A stretch of 64,000 bases of DNA from Giesbergeria sp. (GTDB taxonomy: Bacteria; Pseudomonadota; Gammaproteobacteria; Burkholderiales; Burkholderiaceae_C), in contig NZ_JAQUCA010000003.1 of assembly GCF_028686475.1 (NCBI RefSeq), forward strand, positions 1-64,000. The letters are read 5' to 3'. Every line of letters begins with the position of its first letter. Position 1 is the first letter of the stretch. Under the pieces are notes generated by a model. That model was not told the DNA's origin. It saw only the letters and a program-made list of their open reading frames with translations, and did not search any database. Below, piece by piece: positions 7,046 through 15,840 of the stretch. The position numbers and the translations under genes were made by a program.

Positions 7046-7216
7046 ATGCCAGTCTCCCCCTACACCCCAAACGCCGATGCTCCGCACCAGCCCAAACTGT
7101 TGGAGCGCATACGCATTTATTTTCGCACGCAGCATTACAGCATTCGCACCGAGCAAGCCTATGTGGATTGGGCGCGGTGTTTCATTTTGTTTCATAAAAA
7201 ATGGCATCCACAAAAG
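7046..7216 (+). pseudogene. intI: Integron integrase intI, N-terminal fragment fused to gspK
   Basis: Codons from the ATG at 7046 give a segment with PKLLERIRIYFRTQHYSIRT followed by EQAYVDWARCFILFHKKWHP. This is the typical N-terminal SAM-like DNA-binding domain of IntI integrases (consensus HYSIRTEQAYVDWIRRFILFH-x-K-x-HP). The similarity ends near codon 57, where the frame continues without a stop into GspK. All catalytic residues are absent. The fragment is divergent from the cassette genes, as intI should be. A separate C-terminal piece of an intI gene is at 121-189 on the same strand, upstream of gspJ. Confidence 0.85.
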
Positions 7217-8227
7217 ATGGAAACCTGTGGGCGCGCCCCCCCAACAAAGCCAAACAAGCTCCTTCGGCTACGCCAACAAGGTGCTGCTCTGTTGGCGGCC
7301 ATGCTGATTGTCAGTTTGGTGGCCACTTTAGCGGCCAGCTCTATGTGGCAACAGTGGCGCAGCAGCGAAATCGAAGCCGCCGAGCGCACGCGCGTGCAAG
7401 CAGCTTGGATTTTGGTCGGCGCGCTAGACTGGTCGCGCCTGATATTGATAGAAGACTACAACGCCGGTGGGGCCGACCATCTGGCCGAGCCGTGGGCCGT
7501 GCCGTTGGAAGAAGCGCGCCTAAGCACCTTTTTAGCCGCCGAGAAAAACGTCAGCCAAGTGGATGATGCCACTATCGACACCGCTGATGCTTTTTTGTCG
7601 GGGCAAATTTTGGATTTACAAGCCCGGCTCAACCTGAACAATTTGCTGGATGGCGACAGCGTTCAGCCCGAAATTTTGGCCCAATGGGAGCGCCTCTTTA
7701 CCCGCTTGGGCCTGCCGCGTGCCGAACTAGAAACCCTGACTTTGGCCCTGCGCCAAAGCCTCAACCCCGAGGCCAAGGATGCCCCTTTGCGCCCGCCCAC
7801 CATCGGCCAGTGGACTTGGCTGGGCTTAACGCCATCCACCATTGCCCGGCTGGCCCCCTATGCCACACTGCTACCCCAGCGCAGCAAAATCAACCTCAAC
7901 ACCGCCAGCGCCGAGGTACTCTTGGCCAGCATCGAAGGATTAGACCAAGCCGCCGCCAACCGCTTACTGGCAGCGCGGCAAAATCAGCACCTGCGGAGTT
8001 TAGAAGACGCGCGCGCTCTGCTAGGCGAAAATGCCCAAATCAAAGAGACGCTGCACGATGTGCGCTCCAGCTATTTTGAAGTGCATGGCCGTTTGCGTTT
8101 GGAGGATGTCACGGTGCAAGAGCGCTCTATTGTCTATCGCCAAGGCCGCGAAGTACGCACCCTATGGCGCGAACGGGGTGCAGTGCCTGCGCCGCCCCCT
8201 ACAATGGCCCGCCAGACCGACCCATGA
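7217..8227 (+). CDS. gspK: Type II secretion system minor pseudopilin GspK (in frame with intI fragment)
   Basis: GspK forms the tip of the pseudopilus with GspI and GspJ. The prepilin motif is QQG|AALLAAMLIVSLVATLAASS, followed by a large globular domain with a helix-hairpin-helix-like part (KINLNTASAEVLLASIEGLD). The length after the leader (about 310 residues) is normal. The open frame continues upstream without a stop through an integron-integrase fragment to 7040. If translation starts at the intI ATG (7046) the leader would be about 80 residues. An ATG at 7217 would give a leader of about 23 residues and is chosen here, without a clear ribosome site. The stop overlaps gspL by four bases. 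Transcription of the K-E block must start at or near the integron. Confidence 0.85.
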   Translation: METCGRAPPTKPNKLLRLRQQGAALLAAMLIVSLVATLAASSMWQQWRSSEIEAAERTRVQAAWILVGALDWSRLILIEDYNAGGADHLAEPWAVPLEEARLSTFLAAEKNVSQVDDATIDTADAFLSGQILDLQARLNLNNLLDGDSVQPEILAQWERLFTRLGLPRAELETLTLALRQSLNPEAKDAPLRPPTIGQWTWLGLTPSTIARLAPYATLLPQRSKINLNTASAEVLLASIEGLDQAAANRLLAARQNQHLRSLEDARALLGENAQIKETLHDVRSSYFEVHGRLRLEDVTVQERSIVYRQGREVRTLWRERGAVPAPPPTMARQTDP

Positions 8228-9489
8228 GCACCCTGATCCTCCATTTGCCCTTGGCCCCACCGGGGCCAGCCACCGAATACCGCTACACCTTGAGCAACGA
8301 CGGCCAGCACGTCAGCAGCCAAGGCAGTGCCGCCGTGGCCCTGCTACCGCGCCCCAGTCGTGCCACCGGCGAAACCGTGGCTTTGGTGCCCGCGCAAATG
8401 CTCTCTTGGCAGCGCGTACAACTGCCCCAAGGCAACTTGGCGGCCAACGCGCCGCGCCTGCGGGCGGTACTCGATGGCTTGCTAGAAGAACGCTTGCTCG
8501 ACGAGCCAGCACAACTGCATTTGGCACTGCAATCCCCCACCAGCGCTAACAGCGCTAACAGTTCCAACCGTGATGGGTGGGTGGCGGTGTGCGCGCGCGA
8601 CTGGTTGCAAGGCCACTTGCAAGCCCTAGAACAAGCTGGCATGGCAGTCGCTCGTATCGTGCCCGAGGCCGCGCCCCAGTGGGCAGAGGATGCCGCGCCC
8701 AGCGCCCATATTTTGGGCGCGCCCGATGAGGCACGCTTGCTGCTGCAAGGCTACGGCAGCCAGCAAGGCGTGCTGCTGCTGCCGTTTGCTGCCCCAGCAT
8801 TAGCGCTAATGCGCCACGCCGCGCCAGAGGACGGCCCACCCCCCGCTTTCTACGCCGAGCCTGCCGTCGCTGCCTTGGCCGAGCAACTGCTAGGCCAGCC
8901 GGTTCTACTGCAAAACGCCCACGAACGCGCCTTGCTGGCTTTGGGCAATGGCTGGAATTTGGCGCAGTTTGATTTGGCCCAAACTGGGCAACGGCGCGCC
9001 TTACGCAAATTGGCAGCCGGGCTAGGGGCTTTTGTGGGCGCTGCGGCATGGCGACCAGCCCGCTGGGCCTTAGGCACGCTGGCACTGGCGCACTTGGTGG
9101 GCCTCAATGCCAGCGCTTGGCAAGAGCGCCGCGCCCTAGAGGCCAAACAAGCCCAAGTGCGCGCTATCCTCACGCAAACCTTCCCGCAAGTGCCCGTGGT
9201 GGTCGATGCTCCAGTGCAAATGGAGCGCCAATTGGCCCTACTGCGCCAAGCCACCGGCAGCTTATCTGCCCAAGATTTAGAACCTTTGCTGGCCAGCAGC
9301 GCGCGCGCTTTGCCCAGTAGTTGGGCTTTGCAGGCGCTAGATTACAGCCCCGGCCAATTGCGTCTGCGTGGCCCGGCACTTAGCGCCGATGCACAAAGCC
9401 AAGCCGCACAACAGCTGCGCGCCAGCGGCCAGCACTTAGACACTGATGGCGATACCCTGATGGTGCGCCCTGCTGTGGATACCCCATGA
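8224..9489 (+). CDS. gspL: Type II secretion system inner-membrane protein GspL
   Basis: This 421-residue protein has the GspL layout: a cytoplasmic actin-like domain that recruits the GspE ATPase, a single membrane-spanning stretch around residues 280-300, and a periplasmic ferredoxin-like domain that pairs with GspM. The ATG at 8224 overlaps the gspK stop (ATGA), which fixes the start, and its own stop overlaps gspM in the same way. The identity rests on position in the operon, length and topology more than on sharp motifs. Confidence 0.85.
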   Translation: MSTLILHLPLAPPGPATEYRYTLSNDGQHVSSQGSAAVALLPRPSRATGETVALVPAQMLSWQRVQLPQGNLAANAPRLRAVLDGLLEERLLDEPAQLHLALQSPTSANSANSSNRDGWVAVCARDWLQGHLQALEQAGMAVARIVPEAAPQWAEDAAPSAHILGAPDEARLLLQGYGSQQGVLLLPFAAPALALMRHAAPEDGPPPAFYAEPAVAALAEQLLGQPVLLQNAHERALLALGNGWNLAQFDLAQTGQRRALRKLAAGLGAFVGAAAWRPARWALGTLALAHLVGLNASAWQERRALEAKQAQVRAILTQTFPQVPVVVDAPVQMERQLALLRQATGSLSAQDLEPLLASSARALPSSWALQALDYSPGQLRLRGPALSADAQSQAAQQLRASGQHLDTDGDTLMVRPAVDTP

Positions 9490-9995
9490 GTGTTTCTCAC
9501 CCTGCCCCTTCTTCTGTTTGGCGCGCCCACTGGCACGGTTTGGCGGCACGCGAACGGCTGCTACTGCAAGCGGCAGCGGCGGTGGTCGCGCTGGCCCTGC
9601 TGTGGTGGTGGGCCTTGGCCCCAGCGCTGCACACCCTGCGCCAAGCGCCAGCGCGCCACGCCAGCCTCGATGCCCAATTGCACACCATGCAGACTTTGCA
9701 AGCCCAAGCGCAGGCATTACAAAATGCGCCGCGCTTATCGCCCGAAGCCGCTGGCCGGGCCTTGCAAGCCGCTGTGGCCGAACATCTAGGCGCCAGCGCA
9801 CGCCTGAGTTTGCAAGGCGGACAAGCCACCCTGACCCTGCAAGGCACCCCGGCCAACGCCTTGGCCGCTTGGCTGGCCCAAGCGCGTGCCAACGCCCACG
9901 CCGTACCCCAAGAAGCGCGCTTGGTACGCAGCAGCCACACCGATAGCGCCCGCTGGGATGGCAGCTTGGTGCTGGCCCTGCCACCACAACCCTAA
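9486..9995 (+). CDS. gspM: Type II secretion system protein GspM
   Basis: A 169-residue bitopic membrane protein with a short cytoplasmic N-terminus, one transmembrane segment (LLLQAAAAVVALALLWWWAL), an Ala/Gln-rich coiled stretch and a small periplasmic domain. This is the GspM plan. GspM stabilises GspL and links the inner-membrane platform to the pseudopilus. It overlaps gspL by four bases and gspN by one, showing translational coupling. Confidence 0.82.
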   Translation: MSVSHPAPSSVWRAHWHGLAARERLLLQAAAAVVALALLWWWALAPALHTLRQAPARHASLDAQLHTMQTLQAQAQALQNAPRLSPEAAGRALQAAVAEHLGASARLSLQGGQATLTLQGTPANALAAWLAQARANAHAVPQEARLVRSSHTDSARWDGSLVLALPPQP

Positions 9996-10828
9996 TGGCC
10001 AGTAAAGCATCCAGCATGAACCGGGCTTTGCGCTCCTTGCGCCCACGCTTACCAGCACCCACCCCAGCACCGTGGGCTTGGGCCGCAGCCGGGGTTTTGC
10101 TGGGCGGTAGTCTGGCCGTGGTGCTTTTTGCCCCAGCGCATTGGCTGGCTTGGGGACTGGCACATATCAGCGCGCAACGGCTGCAACTGCAACAAGTGCG
10201 CGGCAGCGTCTGGGAGGGTTCGGCGCAACTGGTACTGGCTGGCGGTGCCGCCAGCCGCGACCACGCCCGCTTGCCCGGACGGCTGCAATGGCGCTTGCGC
10301 CCCCAATGGAACGGGCTTCAAGCCGAGTTGCAAGCCAGCTGCTGCACCCCGGCCCCCTTGCTGCTGCAAGTCAAACTACAAAATGCGGGCCTGCTACTGA
10401 GTGTGGCCAATGGCAGCAGCCACTGGCCCACCAGCCTACTGGCAGGTTTGGGCACCCCTTGGAACACGGTGCAATTGCAAGGCCAATTGGCCCTGAACAC
10501 CCAAAGCCTGCAAGCCCACTGGAGTGCCGGACGCTGGCGCATCCACGGGCAAGCCCAACTGGACGCGCTAGAGTTGTCCTCGCGCCTTTCTACCCTGCGC
10601 CCTTTGGGTAGCTACCGCTTCACCCTAGCAGGTGGCGACACCCCCAGCTTGCAGGTACGCACGCTGCAAGGCGAGCTGCAATTGGGCGGCAGCGGGCAAT
10701 GGGTGGGCCAGCGCCTGCGCTTTAGCGGGCAGGCCAGCGCCAGCCTAGGCCACGAGGCCGCCCTGTCCAACCTTTTGAACCTTCTGGGGCGGCGCCGTGG
10801 TGCCACTGCCCTTATCACCTTGGGTTGA
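9995..10828 (+). CDS. gspN: Type II secretion system protein GspN
   Basis: A 277-residue protein with one N-terminal transmembrane segment (AWAAAGVLLGGSLAVVLFAP) and a periplasmic beta-rich domain with repeated LQG/LRW strands, as in the T2SS protein N family. GspN is present only in some T2SS operons and its exact role is not settled. The ATG at 9995 overlaps the gspM stop. A second Met seven codons later is also possible. It lies between gspM and gspD, an arrangement seen in several betaproteobacteria. Confidence 0.8.
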   Translation: MASKASSMNRALRSLRPRLPAPTPAPWAWAAAGVLLGGSLAVVLFAPAHWLAWGLAHISAQRLQLQQVRGSVWEGSAQLVLAGGAASRDHARLPGRLQWRLRPQWNGLQAELQASCCTPAPLLLQVKLQNAGLLLSVANGSSHWPTSLLAGLGTPWNTVQLQGQLALNTQSLQAHWSAGRWRIHGQAQLDALELSSRLSTLRPLGSYRFTLAGGDTPSLQVRTLQGELQLGGSGQWVGQRLRFSGQASASLGHEAALSNLLNLLGRRRGATALITLG

Positions 10829-10840
10829 TTCTGAATATCT

Positions 10841-13054
10841 ATGCAGTCCTTCGCCCCTACCCCCTTGCGGATAGCGCTTTCATCCCTGTTGGCCAGCGCC
10901 CTGCTCTTGCCCGCCAGCCCCAGCCTGTACGCCCAAAACACCCTCAGCCCGAGCAGCACCAGCGTACGCCCGAACGAACCCGTCACGCTCAATTTTGCCG
11001 GGGCCGACATCGAAGCGGTGGCACGCACCTTGGCCACCATTACCGGGCGCAATGTGGTGGTCGATCCACGCGTCAAAGGGCAAATCAATTTGGTCACCGA
11101 ACGCCCGGTCAGCCCACTGGCGGCTTTTGAGCAATTTTTGGCTGCCTTGCGTTTGCAAGGCTACACCGTGGTGGAGTCGGCTGGCTTGTACAAAATCGTG
11201 CCCGAGGCCGATGCCAAGTTGCAGGGTGGTGGCGTGAGTGTGGCGCGCGAAGGGCGCTCCGCCCCCAGTGGCGGACAAATCATGACGCAGATTTTCCGAC
11301 TGAATTACGAAACTGCCAACAACTTGGTGCCGGTGCTGCGCCCCTTGATTAGCCCAAACAACACCATCAACGTCAATCCGGGCAGCAACGCCCTCATCAT
11401 TACCGATTACGCCGACAACCTGCAACGCTTGGCCAAAATCATCGCTGCAATGGATGTCTCCAACGCCAGCGATGTCGAAATTATCCCCCTGCGCCATGCC
11501 GTAGCCACTGATTTGGCCCCACTGGTGGCACGCTTGATAGATTCGGGCAACGGCAATGGTGGCGGCAATGGCGGCGCCGGTGTCAGTGATACCAGTTTCA
11601 AAACCACGCTCTTGCCCGAACCACGCAGCAACGCTTTAATTTTGCGCGCCGCCAATCCGGCGCGCGTCGCCCAAGTGCGCGCCTTGGTGGCCAAATTGGA
11701 CCAACCCGCCCTGCCTGGCAGCAGTGCCGCCAGCGGCAACATCCATGTGGTCTATCTGAAAAACGCCGATGCCACCAAACTGGCCGTCACCTTGCGCGCC
11801 GCTTTGGCCGCTTCGGGCGGTGGTAACCAAGGGGCTGCTGCGATGCCATCGGCCCCCAGCAACGGCAGCAGCGGGCTGCAAAACACCAGCTTGGGCGGCA
11901 ACAATGCGGGCCTCAATAGCAGCATGGGCGCCGGGGCCAGCTTGGGCAGCGGCCAAAGCAACCAACCCTCTACCGGCGGCATCATTCAGGCCGACCCCAG
12001 CACCAACGCACTCATCATCACCGCCCCCGAGCCGCTGTACCGCCAGTTGCGTACCGTGATTGACCAACTCGATGGCCGCCGCGCCCAAGTGCTGGTCGAG
12101 AGTTTGATTGTCGAAGTGGCGGCCAACAAAATGGCCGAATTTGGCATCCAATGGCAAGGCGTGCTAGGCCAAAGCGGCGATGGCACAGTGGGCATCATTG
12201 GCACCAACTCGGGCAGTGGTGGCTCTAACCTCTTGGCGGCTACGGTAGGGGTGTTGGGCAAAGATGTCAAAGCCCTGTCTGGCCTGGGCAAGGGCCTGAA
12301 TTTGGCGCTGGCCCCGCGCAGCAACGGCCAGTATTATTTGGGCGCGCTGGCCAATTTTCTGCAAAACAGCGGCGATGCCAATGTGCTGTCCACCCCCAAC
12401 CTCATGACCTTGGACAACGAAGAAGCGCGCATTGTGATTGGCAACAACGTGCCTTTTGTCACCGGCTCGTATGCCAACAGCACCAACACCAGCACCGTCA
12501 ACCCCTTCACCACGGTAGAGCGCAAAGACGTCGGCCTGATGCTGCGCGTGCGCCCACAAATCAACGAGAACGGCACCGTCAAACTGGCGATTTACCAAGA
12601 AGTTTCCAAAATCGACACCGCCACCCTGAAAGACACCAACGGCCCCACCACCAGCAAACGCTCGATTGAATCCAACGTCTTGGTCGAAGACGGTAGCATC
12701 ATCGTGATTGGTGGCTTGTTAGAAGACAGCTACTCCCAAGCCGAAGACAAAGTGCCACTGTTGGGCGATTTGCCCGTGGTGGGGCATTTTTTTCGCAGTG
12801 AAAACCGCTCGCGCAAAAAAACCAATTTGATGGTGTTTTTACGCCCGCAAGTCATCCGCGATGCCGCCGCCAGCGATGCCCTGATGGTGGACCGCTACGA
12901 AGCCATCCGCGCACTGCAACAGGCCACACAACCCAGCCCGAATATCATTTTGCGTTCGGTCTCCGAAGCGCCGGTGCTGCCCGCACTGCCTGCGTCCCCG
13001 CCTGCGCGTCCGTTGGGAGACAGTCAAGCCCTGCCGCCCGCAAGTGCGCTCTAA
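10841..13054 (+). CDS. gspD: Type II secretion system secretin GspD
   Basis: The outer-membrane secretin forms the exit channel of the T2SS. The 737-residue protein has a signal peptide ending near SLYAQ, an N0 domain (VTLNFAGADIEAVARTLATI), three N-domain repeats with Gly/Ser/Asn-rich linkers, and the C-terminal secretin core ending in VPLLGDLPVVGHFFRS and TNLMVFLRPQVI. The Gly/Asn-rich insert near residue 335-375 is low complexity. It starts 12 bp after gspN and ends three bases before gspE, so it belongs to the same operon. A Pro/Ala-rich C-terminal tail may contact a pilotin, but no pilotin gene is visible. Confidence 0.95.
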   Translation: MQSFAPTPLRIALSSLLASALLLPASPSLYAQNTLSPSSTSVRPNEPVTLNFAGADIEAVARTLATITGRNVVVDPRVKGQINLVTERPVSPLAAFEQFLAALRLQGYTVVESAGLYKIVPEADAKLQGGGVSVAREGRSAPSGGQIMTQIFRLNYETANNLVPVLRPLISPNNTINVNPGSNALIITDYADNLQRLAKIIAAMDVSNASDVEIIPLRHAVATDLAPLVARLIDSGNGNGGGNGGAGVSDTSFKTTLLPEPRSNALILRAANPARVAQVRALVAKLDQPALPGSSAASGNIHVVYLKNADATKLAVTLRAALAASGGGNQGAAAMPSAPSNGSSGLQNTSLGGNNAGLNSSMGAGASLGSGQSNQPSTGGIIQADPSTNALIITAPEPLYRQLRTVIDQLDGRRAQVLVESLIVEVAANKMAEFGIQWQGVLGQSGDGTVGIIGTNSGSGGSNLLAATVGVLGKDVKALSGLGKGLNLALAPRSNGQYYLGALANFLQNSGDANVLSTPNLMTLDNEEARIVIGNNVPFVTGSYANSTNTSTVNPFTTVERKDVGLMLRVRPQINENGTVKLAIYQEVSKIDTATLKDTNGPTTSKRSIESNVLVEDGSIIVIGGLLEDSYSQAEDKVPLLGDLPVVGHFFRSENRSRKKTNLMVFLRPQVIRDAAASDALMVDRYEAIRALQQATQPSPNIILRSVSEAPVLPALPASPPARPLGDSQALPPASAL

Positions 13055-13057
13055 GGC

Positions 13058-14452
13058 ATGGCGATGCGCTACCCCCTGCCCTACGCCTTTGCCCGCACGG
13101 CCCAATTGCTGCTGCAAGACGACGGCCAGCAATTACTGCTGTACCACGGGCCAGCTCCCGATGTCTGCGCCCTGTCCGAAGTGCTACGCAAATACCCCAC
13201 GCTGCAACTGCAAACTGTGGATGCGCCCACGCTGGCCCAGCACATCAGCAACGCCTATGCCCAAGGCGAATCCAGCGCGGCCAGCGTGGTCAGTGAAGTC
13301 GAAAGCGATGCCGACCTCTCGCGCATGATGCAAGAACTACCCGCCGTAGAGGACTTGCTCGAAGCCGCCGACGATGCACCCATCATCCGGATGCTCAATG
13401 CGCTGCTCACACAAGCCGCGCGCGATGGAGCCAGCGACATCCACATCGAGCCGTATGAGCGCCATAGCAGCGTGCGTTTTCGGGTCGATGGCACCTTGCG
13501 CGAAGTGGTGCAACCCAATCGCGCGCTGCACGCCGCCTTGATTTCGCGCCTAAAAATCATGGCCGATTTGGATATTTCAGAAAAGCGCCTGCCGCAAGAT
13601 GGCCGCATCAGCCTGCGTTTGGGCACACGGGCGATTGACGTGCGCGTCTCTACCCTGCCCAGCGCCCACGGCGAGCGGGCCGTGCTGCGCCTGCTGGACA
13701 AAACCAGCGAAAAAATCAGCCTAGAGGCCGTGGGAATGCAAGGCGAAGTGCTGGCGCGTTTTGAGCAACTGATTGCCCAACCGCACGGCATTATTCTGGT
13801 CACTGGCCCCACTGGCTCAGGCAAAACCACCACGCTGTATGCCGCTTTGTCGCGGCTGGATGCCAGCCAGAGCAACATCATGACGGTGGAAGACCCGATT
13901 GAGTACGAGTTGCCCGGCATCGGCCAAACCCAAGTCAACAGCAAAATTGACCTGACTTTTGCCAAAGCACTGCGCGCCATTCTGCGCCAAGACCCGGATG
14001 TCATCATGATTGGTGAAATCCGCGATTTTGAAACCGCGCAAATTGCCATCCAAGCCTCGCTTACCGGGCATTTGGTACTGGCCACGCTGCACACCAACGA
14101 TGCGGCCAGCGCTGTCAACCGCCTGACCGATATGGGGGTCGAGCCGTTTTTGCTCAGTTCTTCTCTGCTGGGCGTGTTGGCACAACGGCTGGTACGCAAA
14201 CTTTGCACCCACTGCGTGGGCAAGGGCTGCGAGGCTTGCGGCCACACTGGCTACCAAGGACGCACCGGGGTGTTTGAACTGCTCACCACCACCGAGGCCA
14301 TTCGGGCGCAAATCCACCAACGCGCTGCCGAAGCAGACATCCGTGCAGCCGCCATCGCCAGTGGCATGACCCTGATGCGCGACGATGGTGAACGTCTAAT
14401 TGCCGCCGGTATCACCAGCCGCGAAGAGGTATTGCGCGTGACGCGCGACTGA
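13058..14452 (+). CDS. gspE: Type II secretion system ATPase GspE
   Basis: A 464-residue secretion ATPase that powers pseudopilus assembly at the cytoplasmic face through GspL. It shows Walker [10 protein letters not shown] near residue 250, the Asp box, the Walker B region [18 protein letters not shown], the His box [12 protein letters not shown], and a zinc-binding four-cysteine motif, [12 protein letters not shown]. The N-terminal recruitment domain is short but present. It is the last gsp gene visible. The gene that follows is not gspF, so the platform protein and major pseudopilin genes must be outside the window. Confidence 0.95.
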   Translation: MAMRYPLPYAFARTAQLLLQDDGQQLLLYHGPAPDVCALSEVLRKYPTLQLQTVDAPTLAQHISNAYAQGESSAASVVSEVESDADLSRMMQELPAVEDLLEAADDAPIIRMLNALLTQAARDGASDIHIEPYERHSSVRFRVDGTLREVVQPNRALHAALISRLKIMADLDISEKRLPQDGRISLRLGTRAIDVRVSTLPSAHGERAVLRLLDKTSEKISLEAVGMQGEVLARFEQLIAQPHGIILVTGPTGSGKTTTLYAALSRLDASQSNIMTVEDPIEYELPGIGQTQVNSKIDLTFAKALRAILRQDPDVIMIGEIRDFETAQIAIQASLTGHLVLATLHTNDAASAVNRLTDMGVEPFLLSSSLLGVLAQRLVRKLCTHCVGKGCEACGHTGYQGRTGVFELLTTTEAIRAQIHQRAAEADIRAAAIASGMTLMRDDGERLIAAGITSREEVLRVTRD

Positions 14453-14479
14453 TATTGCACAATCAGCGCATGGATAAAC

Positions 14480-15007
14480 ATGGATGATATTGTTCAACAA
14501 GCCTTGGCCAAATGGCCACATGTGCCCCATTGCTATGGCTGGCTAGGGTTAGACGCACGCGGACGCTGGTGGATGCGCGACGCTGCCACGCAGGCCCAAG
14601 GCCCCTTCCCGCAAAGCAAAGGTTCACTATTGCAGCACGAAAAGCTGCTGCAATTTATCGGGCGCAATTACGAGGCCGATGCCCAAGGCCAGTGGTTTTT
14701 TCAGAACGGGCCACAGCGCGTCTATGTGGAGTTGGAATGCACGCCGTGGGTCTGGCGTTTGCAACCCGATGGCAGTATCCACAGCCACACCGGGCGCTTG
14801 GCCCAAGCGCAAAGCTGTTTGTTGGATGAAACCGGCAAAGCCTACCTCGTGACCAATTTAGGGCTGGGCTTGGTCCACAGCCAAGACGTAGCCGCCTTGG
14901 CCGATGCTTTGGCCCAATGGCAATGGGAACCCCAAGAAATGCAGGCCGCTGCATTGGCAGCGCGTTACGGCTTTATTGCCAGCCCACAAGCGCGGCAAGC
15001 CGCCTGA
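14480..15007 (+). CDS. DUF2946-family protein
   Basis: This 175-residue acidic, Trp-rich protein begins MDDIVQQALAKWPHVPHCYG and continues with WLGLDARGRWWMRD. I recognise this as a DUF2946-type protein common in Burkholderiales. It has no signal peptide or membrane segment and its function is unknown. It lies 27 bp after gspE and may be cotranscribed. It ends 10 bp before the convergent AhpD-like gene. Confidence 0.7.
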   Translation: MDDIVQQALAKWPHVPHCYGWLGLDARGRWWMRDAATQAQGPFPQSKGSLLQHEKLLQFIGRNYEADAQGQWFFQNGPQRVYVELECTPWVWRLQPDGSIHSHTGRLAQAQSCLLDETGKAYLVTNLGLGLVHSQDVAALADALAQWQWEPQEMQAAALAARYGFIASPQARQAA

Positions 15008-15016
15008 ATATCGGGC

Positions 15017-15592
15017 TTACTTTTGCCGGGGTAAACGCCCCATGACAAAAAATTCGGGGTTGGGTTGCATTCCGGCAAAGCTGGCCATGCGGTTGCTCAG
15101 GCCAAAGAAAGCGGTAATGGCGGCAATGTCCCAGATGTCTTCATCGTCAAAGCCGTGGACGTGCAGGGCGGCAAAATCGGCCTCGTCAATTTCGTGCGAG
15201 TGCTGGCACACCTTCAGGGCAAAGTCCAGCATGGCACGTTGGCGCGGGGTGATGTCGGCCTTGCGGTAATTCACCGCCACTTGGTCGGCCAGCAGTGGTT
15301 TTTTCTCGTAAATACGCAAGATAGCGCCGTGGGCTACCACGCAATACAAGCACTGGTTGACAGCACTGGTGGCCGTCACAATCATTTCGCGCTCGCCTTT
15401 GCTCAGGCTGCCTTCTTCTTTCAGCATCAGGGCATCGTGGTAGGCAAAAAAGGCGCGCCACTCTGCCGGGCGGCGTGCCAGCGCCAAAAAAACATTCGGG
15501 ATAAAGCCCGCTTTTTCTTGCACTTCCAGCACTTTGGTGCGGATGTCTTCGGGCAAGGTATTCAGGTCGGGAAAAGGGTAGCGCACGGACAT
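15017..15592 (-). CDS. AhpD-like peroxidase-related protein (carboxymuconolactone decarboxylase fold)
   Basis: A 191-residue protein of the AhpD/CMD superfamily. The key feature is E-x(n)-C-x2-C-x3-H in EMIVTATSAVNQCLYCVVAH, the redox-active cysteine pair and histidine used by AhpD-like enzymes to reduce peroxides. A whole-protein resemblance to the 'peroxidase-related enzyme' subfamily is clear. The start at 15592 (MSVRYPFPDL) has GGAG 11 bases upstream and is preferred to a longer frame from 15667. The physiological reductant and substrate are unknown. Confidence 0.82.
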   Translation of the reverse strand: MSVRYPFPDLNTLPEDIRTKVLEVQEKAGFIPNVFLALARRPAEWRAFFAYHDALMLKEEGSLSKGEREMIVTATSAVNQCLYCVVAHGAILRIYEKKPLLADQVAVNYRKADITPRQRAMLDFALKVCQHSHEIDEADFAALHVHGFDDEDIWDIAAITAFFGLSNRMASFAGMQPNPEFFVMGRLPRQK

Positions 15593-15840
15593 GGAAGCGG
15601 TCTCCAGTTTAGTTGTGAAGGCCACGATGTTAGCCACAACCAAGGGTTGTGCCCCATCTGCCGCCATAGCTGCACATACAGCAGGCTTGGTAAATCGGCT
15701 GCCCGCGCTGGCTCCTGCTCCAGAGGCAGGCGATTTTTTCGCGGTTAAACTCTGAACTACGCGCTGCTACTTTACGTTTGCATCCAGCGGGATACCGCCA
15801 CCGCTACCCCTTATCAACCTCCCCATCTTTTTTGGCCACT

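Larger units (their letters stand above)
4902..7216 (-). mobile_element. Decayed integron: cassette remnants, attC-like sites, attI core and intI 5' end
   Basis: The parts are in integron order. An intI N-terminal fragment reads rightward (7046-7216). A GTTGGGC core lies to its left (6924-6930). AT-rich cassette genes then read leftward, away from intI (6874 to 5547). Further left are attC-like sites at 5375-5459 and 5169-5222, cassette ORF fragments, and a terminal GTTAGAC core at 4902-4908. Divergent intI and cassettes separated by a recombination site is the defining layout of an integron. The integrase is truncated and several attC sites lack a complete core, so the array is probably immobile. 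The base composition is clearly more AT-rich than the flanking genes. Confidence 0.7.
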
